Source: Chara braunii (Eukaryota; Streptophyta; Charophyceae; Charales; Characeae). Taken from it: a stretch of 34,404 nucleotides of DNA. Location of the stretch: assembly GCA_003427395.1 (NCBI GenBank), contig BFEA01000006.1, positions 2,541,678 through 2,576,081 on the forward strand, written 5' to 3'. This document shows, one piece after another, positions 19,217 to 28,485 of the stretch. The position numbers and the translations under genes are program-made. Below the pieces are notes generated by a model. It searched no databases. It saw only the letters and a program-made list of their open reading frames with translations, and had not been told where the DNA came from. Within the stretch, counting starts at the first letter, position 1. The number at the start of each line of letters is the position of its first letter.

Positions 19217-19594
19217 AACGGAAGCCTACCGTTGTCCCTGGTGGAACGACATCCAGGTATAAGATTAAGAGAAAATATTCATATAAATAAAGATGGAGTA
19301 CGTAACGTCTTGCTAGGCTAATGGTAATAAAGGAGTTTTATTAATATAATAAGTTTATCTCTGATTTGATTGATTGTCTAGATTGGAAACTTATAAGAGA
19401 GGCCTTATAGGGAAAAATAGGGTTTATTAAGTTTAAAGTTCTATGGAATGGAAATGGGGCAGGACATGTTAGGCTTGGACCAAGGGTTAACTATAGCAAG
19501 GGTTGAATGTGGAATGTGATAAGATCAGACTGCTGAATGAGGTGGTGTGTTCTTCTTAAAAACAGGGAAAGTCGAGTAAGGACAACCCGCAGAG
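19217..19594 (+). other. Untranslated leader of the retrotransposon
   Basis: 378 bp between the primer binding site and the gag ATG, AT-rich, with no ORF of note. This would include the packaging region in an active element. No conserved structure is visible by eye. Confidence 0.5.
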
Positions 19595-21132
19595 ATGTCG
19601 GGGGTCATAGCAGATGGTTCAGGAAAGGTCCTCACCCTTGATGATCTCATCGAAGCGTTAGACAGGTGAGAAAGGGCACCGAGTAATGTTCATAAGGTTG
19701 ATACATTCCACTTTAATGGAGAGCGGGTCTCTGATTGGATGGATCTGGTCGAGCAGGCGATGATGGGGTTGTCAGACGAGGTAGAGTTCCAGCGAATTCT
19801 GAAGTATGTGCTTCATGGGCATCATCGGGAAGTGGGGAAGGTTGTGGACGCAGCCAATGGTAGTTAGGCCAGGTTCAAAGATGAGATTCAAAGGAAGTAC
19901 AGGTTGGGCGGCGGCCTGTTAACCATTGCAGACCTTGAGGTAATGAACAAGGACGATTTCACCACTGTGGGAGCCTTTGTGCAGGAATTTAAGAAGAAGG
20001 CGAGGAAGGTCCCTGGGATTTATGAGGAGGCGCAATGTGCTATTTTTCGAGGATTGCTCACGGCCTCGGAAACGTCAGAACTGACTAGTCATGGAGGAGG
20101 AAGTGCAAAGCTCACTTGGGCCACTATCGGCAAAGGGGTCAAGGAAGGAAGTCTGGACCAAGTGGAGCAGCATCAGATGCGCCTGCAAAGGCGAAAAAGG
20201 AAAGAACGGGATGCGACCGCTTCAGGAACCCCGGGGGTAAAAAGATTGTCACCGACGTGCTTGCGGAGTTCGGCTATGGAAAAGACGAGGTGATTCAAAA
20301 GAAAGTAGTGATAACAGTCCAAGGCAAAGGGAAAGTCCCAGTAATAGAGGAAGACATCCAAAAGGAGTGGAAAGAAGATGAGCCGGTGCCTTAACACCTC
20401 TCGAAGGCGTTACGCAAGCAGCGCAATTTAGCCCAGGGGGGGCAAGGCTCAGGAAAGGGACAGGCACCGCAAGCAGTGGTAGTCGCATCGCCAAGTGCGC
20501 CAGCTTCATCAAGTAGTGCGGGACCCTCACAAGCGGCGGTACCCCATTTGGGCAGTGACCATGACCTATGTTTAAAACCTTTGTGCCATGGGGAAGCCCG
20601 ACTCCATCTGGGCAGATGATACCTTATGCCGGGCCCCAAGCCAGTATGCCACTGCCGAGTTATCCCGCTGCTCAGGCCCAACCTATGGCACCGCCTCCGT
20701 CGTGTGGTTGGGGGAGGTCTCCAAGGCCAGGGCAATCAAGGGAATGGTGGAAGAGGACGTGGTAGAAATGGAGGTGGCCGAGGAGGTCAGTGGGACAACC
20801 AAGGCTACCAGGGCCAGGGAAATTAAGGAAATCAAGGGAGTCAGGGGAGCTGGAGGACCCGTTTCGATTGGAGAAACGCCATATGCCAGCATTGTGACAA
20901 GCAATGTCGTACTATATGGTTCTGCAATATTAGGCGGGAAGATGAACGAGTAGGACTGATCTATTCCAATATGGATGACGATATACACGATCAGTTCGGG
21001 GAGTACATTGACAGAAAGGTTCCGGGTGGAATAAAGGCGAAGACCCAAAGAAGGGTAGCTGCGCGGCAAGCACCGCCTGCCACATTTACATTGTGGCAGG
21101 AGAAGGATGACCCACCCATTAGGGTGGAATAA
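19595..21132 (+). pseudogene. gag: Gag of the Ty3-type retrotransposon, broken
   Basis: Gag forms the virus-like particle. The frame opens MSGVIADGSGKVLTLDDLIE and then runs into TGA (19667) and TAG (19865), but the same frame carries the capsid signature between and after them: FHFNGERVSDWMDLVEQ, ...FKDEIQRKYRLGG, FTTVGAFVQEFKKKARKV. Around 20230, at a CCCCGGGGG run, it shifts frame to RNPGGKKIVTDVLAEFGYG and on to a TAA at 20392. A Pro/Ala-rich and then Gly/Arg/Gln/Asn-rich linker follows in shifting frames (20400-20830). The nucleocapsid knuckle ICQHCDKQCRTIWFC (about 20885-20930) has Arg where the zinc-binding His should be (C-x2-C-x4-R-x4-C). The segment ends DDPPIRVE at a TAA near 21130. 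Confidence 0.85.
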
Positions 21133-21837
21133 ATGAAAAGTGATGAAGAGGTAACTCAGAGGCTACGGACGGGAACCTTAAAGGAAGAACCCATAGTCGT
21201 TGAGTCAGATGAAGAGGATGAAAATGAGAAGGTGGAGCACACGTCAATCCTTTTGGGGAAGATGGAAGACTTGTGGGGAAAGATAAGATACCAACAGAAG
21301 TTAGTAGACCTTTGTGAGGAAGTAAAGGGATGGAGGGTTGGTATCCCCAAAGTCTTTCTCTACGAGTATGGCCCGGAATCAATGCTGGGGCGACCTGGAG
21401 TAGCTACCATGGGATCAGGCCCACAGTTTGAGATGATGACTAGACCCCCCACGACGCAAGGAAGACTGACACAGACGGCTTGTACTAGGGGACAGGCCAA
21501 GGCCAGTGCAAGTCAGGAACCTCCACGGAAGGAGCTAGAGCCAGAGAAGAGAAAAAAGGCCGTAGAGGTAGAGGATGAGGAGGAGGAGGAGGAAGAGGAC
21601 GAAAGGCTATGTCAGGAAGAGGACCAGAGGGCGGAGCAAAGGGCTAAAAAGAGAGAGGCCATGGAAGAAGTTGAATCAAGTCTGCGCGATGTGGGACCAA
21701 AGAAGAAGAAGTATGCGGTTCGGCTGGAGGAGGGGTTCGACGTAGAAAGGGTGATTGATAGGTTGTTGGAAGGCCATAACGACCTTATGACCCTAAAAAG
21801 ATTTTTGCGTCGGCTCCTAAACTCCGTGATGGACTGA
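21133..21837 (+). pseudogene. Gag-Pol spacer region, acidic coiled coil
   Basis: This ORF is in the same frame as the zinc-knuckle segment, separated only by a TAA, and probably continued it. It contains a helical segment (KMEDLWGKIRYQQKLVDLCEEV), a run of Glu/Asp (about residues 145-165), a Lys/Arg/Glu-rich coiled coil, and a conserved-looking GFDVERVIDRLLEGHNDLMTLK. At about 21800, in an A-rich then T-rich run (CTAAAAAGATTTTTG), the true frame shifts and leads into the protease; the 21837 end is the out-of-frame stop. Confidence 0.7.
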
Positions 21838-22429
21838 AGGGGAGATTATCGCAGCGCCTGGTGCCAAGTGTCCATTTGAGCATGATTCTGCCAAAAGAGG
21901 CAGAATGGGTAAACGGGGACAAGATGGACTGAAAGTGTGTACCATGCGATATGGTGGATTTGGTGGTAAAAGGCTCCAAGTGCGCAGCAATGGTGGATAC
22001 AGGAGCAGAAATGAATATTATCCGAGAAGCTGGTGCACTTAAGATTGGGTTGAAAATAGACCGCTCGGATTGCGACATCTTGCATGGAGCTAACTGCAAG
22101 GCAGTATTTTGTGGAACAACCTCGAATGTACTTATCGAGGTTGAGAGGGTAAAAGCCAGGGCATGCTTCTTTGTCATGCCAGACGTGGACCATGACATTC
22201 TCTTGGGATAGTCTTTCCTATGCAGGACAAAAATGTTGATGTTCAATAAACACGATGAAACTCTGATCTTAATTATGTGTGATCCGGCGTGCGGGAATTA
22301 TGAAGTAATCACTTGCCGGAACACCAGTCCACGGAGTATAAGAAACCGGTCCAATCCTGGCTTGTTTACAATCGAAGAGTCTGAGGAGGAGTGTCAAATG
22401 CTCGTTACGGAGCCAGAGGAGGAAGAAAG
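21802..22429 (+). pseudogene. Aspartic protease of the retrotransposon, broken
   Basis: Retropepsin-like protease that would process Gag-Pol. The catalytic motif is CAAMVDTGAEMNII (Asp-Thr-Gly). Toward the end comes MPDVDHDILLG, the hydrophobic-Gly motif that closes retropepsin domains. The frame starts in the region after 21802 (RLVPSVHLSMILPKEAEW), is stopped by TGA at 21930 in a context that suggests a former Trp codon, and by TAG at 22209 right after ILLG. It continues in frame as SFLCRTKMLMFNKHDE to the acidic tail EPEEEES, where DNA element C is inserted. The downstream continuation is at 24705. Confidence 0.85.
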
Positions 22430-24696
22430 CACAAGTGGTTAACGATCTACTGAAATTTCAGAATGAAAGATTCTGAAGTCTGTTAGTAGAGGTATGAAAT
22501 CGCTGAAATGGCATGAAGACACTTCAGGTAATTTCAGGAAATTCAGGTGGTTTGAAAGTCAGATTTTATGTTTTTTTTTCGTTTTTTTTTCGCCTGTTTT
22601 TGTTTTGGTTCAACCGTCAACGTTGTTGTGTGCCACTTCAGGTCATTTCAGGAGTTTCGGGAGGGAATCCTGAAACCTCTGAAATGAGCTGAAGTGGCTG
22701 AAGCTTCCAAAAGCGGTTTCAGATCCTTTCATCCAAAGTTTTGGATTGGGGCATCTGAAACCGTTTTTAGATTTTCAGCCACTTCAAGTCATTTCAGGAA
22801 TTTCGGGTGGGGAGACCTGAAACCTCTGAAATGACCTGAAGTGGTTGAAGCTTCTGAAAGCGGTTTTAGGTCCCCCCATTCAAATATTTGGGTAGGGGGC
22901 CTGAAACCGCTTTCAGAATCCTCAGCCACTTCATGTTATTTCAAGAGTTTCGTGCGGGGAGACCCGAAACCTCTGAAATGTTCTGAAGTGTTTCTGAAAC
23001 CGTTTTCAAATTTTCAGCCACTTCAAGTCATTTCAGGAGTTTCGGGTGGGGAGACCTGAAACCTATGAAATGATATGAAGTGGCTGAAGCTTCTGAAAAC
23101 GGTTTCAGGTTCCGCCGTCCAAATGCTTCGATGAGGGGACATGAAACTGATTTCAGATTTTCAGCCACTTCATATCATTTCAGGAGTTTCATATAGAGAG
23201 ACCTGAAACCTCTGAAATGATCTGAAGTGCTGAAGCTTCTGAAAGTGGTTTCAGGTCCCTCCATCGAAATGGTTGGATGAGGCATCTGAAACCGCTTTCA
23301 AATTTTCAGCCACTTTAGATAATTTCAGAGGTTTCAGGTGGGGAGACCTGAAACCTCTGAAATGATATGAAGTGGCTGAAGCGTCTGAAAGCGGTTTCAG
23401 TTCCCCCCGTCCAAATGCTTGGATGAGGGGACTTGAAATTGCTTTCAGAAGCTTCAACCACTTCATATCATTTCAGGAGTTTCAGATGGAGAGACTTGAA
23501 ACCTCTGAAATGATTTGAAGTGGCTGAAGCTTCTGAAAGTGGTTTCAGGTTCCCGTATCCAAATGGTTGGATGGGAGCATCTGAAACGACTTTCACATTT
23601 TCAGCCACTTCAGATCATTTCAGGAGTTTCAGGTGACGAGACCTGAAACCTCTTAAATGATATGAAGTGGTTGAAGCTTCTGAAAGTAGTTTCACGTCCC
23701 CCCGTCCAAATGTTTGGATGAGGGGGCATGAAAACGCTTTCAAAAGCTTCAGCCACTTCATATTATTTCAAGAGTTTCAGATGGAGAGACCTGAAACCTC
23801 TGAAAAGATCTGAAGTGGTTGAAACTTATAAAAGTGGTTTCAGGTCCCCCCATCCAGATGCTTGCATGAGGGCATCTAAAACCGTTTTCAGATTTTCAGT
23901 AACTTCAGATCATTTCAGGAGTTTCGGGTGGGAGACTTGAAACCTTTGAAATGATTTGAAGTGGCTGAAGCTTCTGAAAGAGGTTTCAGGTCCCCCCGTC
24001 CAAATGTTTGGATGGGGGGACCTGAAACTGCTTTCAAATTTTCAACCACTTCATATCATTTCAGGAGTTTCAGATGGATAACCTTTTCTCCATTCACGAG
24101 TTTCAGGTGGGAAAACCTGAAACCTTTGAAATGATATGAAGTGGCTGAAGCTTTTGAAAACAGTTTCAGGTCCCCCCGTCCAAATGCTTGGATGGGGGGA
24201 CATGAAACCGCTTTCAGAAGCTTCAGCCACTTCATATTATTTCAGGAGTTTCAGATGGAGAGACCTGAAACCTCTAAAATGATCGAAAGTGGTTGAAGCT
24301 TCTGAAAGTGGTGTCAGGTCCCCTCATCCAAATGCTTGGATGTGGACATATGAAACCGCTTTCATATTTTCAGCGACTTCAGATCATTTCAGGAGTTTCG
24401 GGTGGGGAGACCTGAAACCTCTGAAATGATTTGAAGTGGCTGAAACTTCTGAAAGAGGTTTCATGTCCCCCCGTCTAAATGCTTGGATTGGGGGACCTGA
24501 AATTGCTTTCAGATTTTCAGCCACTTCAGATCATTTCAGGAGCTTCAGATGGAGAGACCTCAAACCTCTGAAATGATCTGGAGTGGCTGAAGCTTCTGAA
24601 AGCGGTTTCAAGTTCCCCTTTCCAAATGCTTGGATGGGTATACTATGGGGAGCTGAAAAAGGACCTGAAAATATTACAAGTTGTTAACCTTCTCTC
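22430..24696 (+). mobile_element. Non-autonomous DNA element, copy C (2,267 bp), filled with palindromic satellite
   Basis: Ends CACAAGTGGTTAACG and GTTAACCTTCTCTC, flanked by a perfect 8-bp target duplication GAAGAAAG (22422-22429 and 24697-24704). The interior is about thirteen units, mostly 145-148 bp long, each built as a hairpin: ACCTGAAACCTCTGAAATG... GAAGTGGCTGAAGCTTC ... a central CAAATG.TTGGATG turn, then the complementary arm ...GCCACTTCA...ATTTCAGGAGTTTC. GAGACCTGAAACC-type unit starts lie at about 22815, 23053, 23199, 23345, 23493, 23639, 23787, 24258, 24406 and 24555. Successive units tend to alternate between two sequence types. There is no transposase or gene; short ORFs through it are by-products of the repeats. 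Confidence 0.9.
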
Positions 24697-24704
24697 GAAG
24701 AAAG

Positions 24705-25185
24705 GGGTGAGGCATTTTTCCTCAGCCTATCAGACGTGAACAAGGTCATGGATATAGTGACCACGCATGAGATGGCGGATCCAGATGCCATCTAGGCGTT
24801 AAGGGACCAGATCCTGAAGTGTCCCCATGCTGGGGAACTGGAGTTGGTTTATCGGCTTCCAGGCGGAAGGAGGGACCCCGCATTGATGCCGACCCGAACG
24901 GTAAGTCGATTTTTTTTAGGGGACGACTCAAGCAGGGTTCCCAAAGACGGTACAAAACGATAGATAAAAAGTGCCGCCCAGTTCCCGTCTTCGTCACAGA
25001 AGATGATGAGGTCTATTATAAATGGTAACGAGGATAGATACGACACATGAGAGAGCAGGCGGCGGCGGAGCCATGTCGTATCAATGAAGAAAATGAGGAG
25101 AAGTTGATAGTGGGATAGCAAGAATTTCTGCTACCCAAGGAGAGGGCACTGATGATAGAGCTAATGAAGAAGACATCGAGCCTAT
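24705..25185 (+). pseudogene. Protease to reverse-transcriptase linker of pol, broken
   Basis: The pol reading resumes immediately after element C: RGEAFFLSLSDVNKVMDIV, ADPDAI, a TAG, then ALRDQILKCPHAGELELVYR. After a frame change near 24905 come RRYKTIDKKCRPVPVFVTEDDE, ending at TAA near 25028, and KERALMIELMKK near 25150. These are the helical linker and the segment before the reverse-transcriptase fingers. At least three stops and two frame changes are visible. Confidence 0.65.
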
Positions 25186-25985
25186 GTGTTCAACAACGAT
25201 CAGCGAGGGCGATTGGACGTGGACAAGATCCCCATGATCCGGATACGTATCGTGCCGCATGAGGCATGGAACTTGAGAGGGGCACGGTACCCCAATCCTG
25301 ACGAGGAGAAGAAGGTAGTGGATTACCTCGACGACAAGATACGTACGCATGTTGCTGACTACTCAAGTGGGCTGTACGCGACTCCGTGGTTTTGTTTTGT
25401 TAAACCTAATGAGACGCTGCGATGAGTGCAAGACTTACAACGACTGAATGTAGTGACTGTGCGAGATGCGGGAGGGTTACCGAATGCAGACGTGCTGTCA
25501 GAATCATGTGTTGGGATGCCTATAATTTCACTTATAGACCTTTACTCAGGGTACGATCTGTTTCCAGTCAACTCACCAGACAGGCCAGTGACAGCGATGC
25601 ATACGCCCAGAGGATTGATCCATATGAATGTGGCCCCACAAGGGTGGACAAACGCAGTAGCAATGGTTCAGCGAGCTATGATTCGAGCTATGCAATTAGT
25701 CAGCCCGCACATCACTCAACTGTATATCGACGATTTAGTAGTAAAATGATCGAGAGAGAAGAAGAGCGATGAGGTCTTACCAGGAATAAGACGCTTTGTC
25801 TGGAAGCACGTTCAAGACCTAGACAAAGTCTGGAGTTTGCTTGAGGAACACAACCTCACAGCAAGTGGAGTCAAATCCAGACACTGCATGTGGGAAGCCA
25901 CCATCTTGGGTTTCGCCTGTAGTGAGAAAGGTCGTTGGCCAGACATGAAAAAAAAACTGACAAAATTACCGAATGACCATTACCT
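25186..25985 (+). pseudogene. Reverse transcriptase of the Ty3-type element, broken
   Basis: Copies element RNA into DNA. The fingers begin with IPMIRIRIVPHEAWNLRGARY and GLYATPWFCFVKPNETLR. A TGA at 25423 replaces what context suggests was Trp, then VQDLQRLNVVTVRDAG. Palm motifs follow: SLIDLYSGYD (first catalytic Asp), MNVAPQGWTNA (the LPQG..N equivalent) and QLYIDDLVVK, the catalytic YIDD box (25723-25734). A TGA follows at 25750, but the frame continues as a helical connection (RRFVWKHVQDLDKVWSLLEE ... MWEATILGFACSEKG) to about 25985, then decays. All catalytic aspartates are present, so inactivation is by stops only. Confidence 0.9.
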
Positions 25986-26113
25986 TTCCATTCAATAACT
26001 GATGTCATAAGCTTCCTCGACACTTATGGGTTTTGAAGAACCTTCGTTAATAATTTTGCCGCCAAGACTGAACACTTGAGAAAGTTAGTTCGTCAGGACC
26101 AGGAGTAGATCTG

Positions 26114-26675
26114 GGTGAGGAGCAGAAAAAATATGTGTCTAAGATGAAGGAGGAATTTCGAGAAGGAGGGTTAGTATTAGGAGCGCCGGACTATGATGCC
26201 ACAGAAGTGAGACCATTTGTCGTTGAAACAGACGTTGGACCGACTGCCTTGGGAGGAGTCTTGATCTGAGAAGATGTTGGAGGAAAGGAGAGACCACTAA
26301 GGTTTGAGAGTCGGACTCTGAATACAACTAAGAGAAACTATTCTCAGTTTAAGAAGGAGACTCTCGTCGTCCTTCACTGCCTCAGGATCTTCAGGAACTA
26401 TATCTTTGGCAGGAGGTTCATCTTGAGAGTGGACCCAACCGCGCTCGCCTATTCATTAAGAAACTATGTTCCATGTCGCCAGATGGTTGACATACATCTG
26501 GATGTTGAACTTCGAGTTAGACAAAATCCTTGGAAACAAGAATATAGCGGATGGGTTAAGCCACATTGACTGGGACCAGCAGAAGGAAACGGTAGTAGAG
26601 GCTGCGCCCCCAGTTGATGGGTTCCTGGATCAAGAGGAAGACGCCCGTCTTCATATAAATGAATGGTCTTTATGA
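26114..26675 (+). pseudogene. RNase H domain of the Ty3-type element, broken
   Basis: Removes RNA from RNA-DNA hybrids. The frame begins EEQKKYVSKMKEEF and carries RPFVVETDVGPTALGGVLI with the first catalytic Asp, a TGA at 26267, then RNYSQFKKETLVVLHCLRIF with the helix Glu, and RVDPTALAYSL with a further Asp. At about 26463 the frame shifts, continuing as RWLTYIWMLNFELDKILGN and KNIADGLSHIDWD, the typical NxxAD.LS..D end of Ty3 RNase H. The ORF closes at 26675. Confidence 0.88.
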
Positions 26676-26737
26676 GTGCCGAACTGTGTGGGCCATCCCA
26701 TTAGGATTGCACCCCGAGGGTATGAATAAAGGCAAAA

Positions 26738-28306
26738 CTGGTGCTCAAGCCTTTTGAAGAAGAGGACCCATGGGGCGACAAAAATGTCCAATGGATGATG
26801 AAGTTGACACTAACAGGCGCGCATAGTTTGGTAGAGGAGGTAAGAACGATAGAGGAAGAACCGGACTAGATAGAGAAGCACGAGGAATTGATGGGAGGGA
26901 TGTATCTCCCCATCAATACACTTCTGCATGAAAACTTTGATCAAATAGGCTCGCTGAATCCGGCTGAGAGTGAAGAGGTGGTGCCAGAAAGCCAGAATGA
27001 CAAGTTTGAGGAGGGAGAAATCAAAGAGGCATTCCGTGTAAAGAAGTACGATGGAATCTACCTAGAGCTGGGACTTCTCCTATCATGTGAAATACGGAAC
27101 AGAGATGCAAGCGAAAGGACCCAAAAGATGAGACATCTCTATTTGGTAAGAGATGACCATCTTTTTGTAGAAAGGCAATTGGGCAACCCCAGGAGGGTCG
27201 TATGTGGAAGGAACCGCTAGATTGACATTATAGCTGCGCTTCATGATGACATTGAGGGAGGGCATCTGGGAACTAGCGCTACGTATGCCAAGATAAGCGA
27301 GTTGTATTACTGGGATGGAATGATGGAGATGGTTAGCAAGTTCTGTCGTTCCTGCGTACCTTGTCAAGAACGGTCTCCTCTAAGGCCAGGAGAGTCGCTG
27401 CATCCAAGGCTAGAAAGGGAAGCCGGGGCCGTAGTACACCTCGACTTACTCTTCATGCCACTTGGGGATCATGACTACAATTATATCTTCGATGTGCGCG
27501 ATCATAACCTTTCTGGCTTTGTAAATGGACCGGCCATTCGTACAAAGACCGGTTCGGTTTTGGTTAGCTGCATCGAGGAGTACTACTTGCATTATCCTTT
27601 TGTCAGAGAATTCTTGATGGATAGGGGGTCGGAGTTTACCGGCCAGGAGGTACAGGACTTATTGTCAAGATACGGCGTGGTAGCCAATTACACCATGGCC
27701 GCACACCCCCAGGCAAACGCTCCAGTTGAAAGAGGACATAGCACCATTACGAAACTTCTGGCCAAGTGGACTGAAGGTAGGCCTAATCAGTGACCAAAAT
27801 ACCTGAGAGCGACATTCTTTGTCGAGAATATTACGGTAAAGAGAACCACTAAGTATGCACCGGCTACACTATGGTACGGGAGACACGCTACCTTCCCAAT
27901 CGAGAGCTTCCTAAAGACTTGGAGGCGCCAGGACTTTGAGATCAACCTGTCTTTTGAGGAATTACTCGATATTCGAGCGTGGGAGGTAGGTACGATAGAG
28001 GAAAGAATTATGGAGACGTCCAACCAAGTGGGGAGGAACCGTATGGAGGATAAGGCTCGTTGGGACCAGTTGCCGCGAGTACGAAAGCTACCTCTGACTG
28101 GTGGAGACGTCGTACTCTTGTATGACTCGTCCTTGGAGAAGCAGTGGTCTAGGAAACTTGACAAGTTATGGTTAGGACCCTATCGGATTGTGCGGTGTGG
28201 AGATTTCGGTGCCTACCAAATTGAGTAACTGGATAGGACAAAATGGAAAGATTGGGTGTCGGGAACGAGATTGAAGAAGTTTGTGGCAAGAGAAGAGGTA
28301 AGATGA
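26738..28306 (+). pseudogene. Integrase of the Ty3-type element, three to four in-frame stops but otherwise intact
   Basis: Inserts element DNA. The frame stays constant from VLKPFEEEDPWGDKN (26738) to FVAREEVR (28303), broken only by TAG near 26867, TAG 27218, TGA 27791 and TAA 28226. The zinc-binding part shows LHDDIEGGH and FCRSCVPCQ (HHCC). The catalytic core has D in VVHLDLLF (27443), D in LMDRGSEF (27620) and E in APVERGHS (27728), with 35 residues between the second and third, a classical D,D-35-E. The C-terminal part has KLDKLWLGPYRIVRCG, the GPY/F module, without a chromodomain. The lack of frameshifts here contrasts with gag and suggests fairly recent decay. Confidence 0.92.
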
Positions 28307-28485
28307 TAGACAATCCAACTTCCTTAGAGTAGGATGATAGGATGTGTAAAGTAGATATGAGTGCATGATGAATATGTTTGGTCTGACCTGACTGAGCTTG
28401 TTCTATTGCCACCTGTTTGCTTACCTCAATGTGTGTCTGTCGTCTCCGTCGACTGTTGTGCAAGTCTGACTTTGTGAAGACAGCC

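Noticed and set aside
22841-23940. Several ORFs of 70 aa or so within 22.8-23.9 kb, similar to each other
   Set aside because: They are frames through the palindromic satellite of element C. Both strands give similar peptides because the units are inverted repeats.
22430-24696. CRISPR-like array
   Set aside because: Units are contiguous hairpins without unique spacers, in a eukaryotic context, bounded by transposon ends and a target duplication.
28417-28485. ATG at 28417 as start of the ORF after integrase
   Set aside because: The extra 23 residues are Cys-rich and unlike the rest; the ATG at 28486 begins the basic, Pro-rich segment that fits the protein better.
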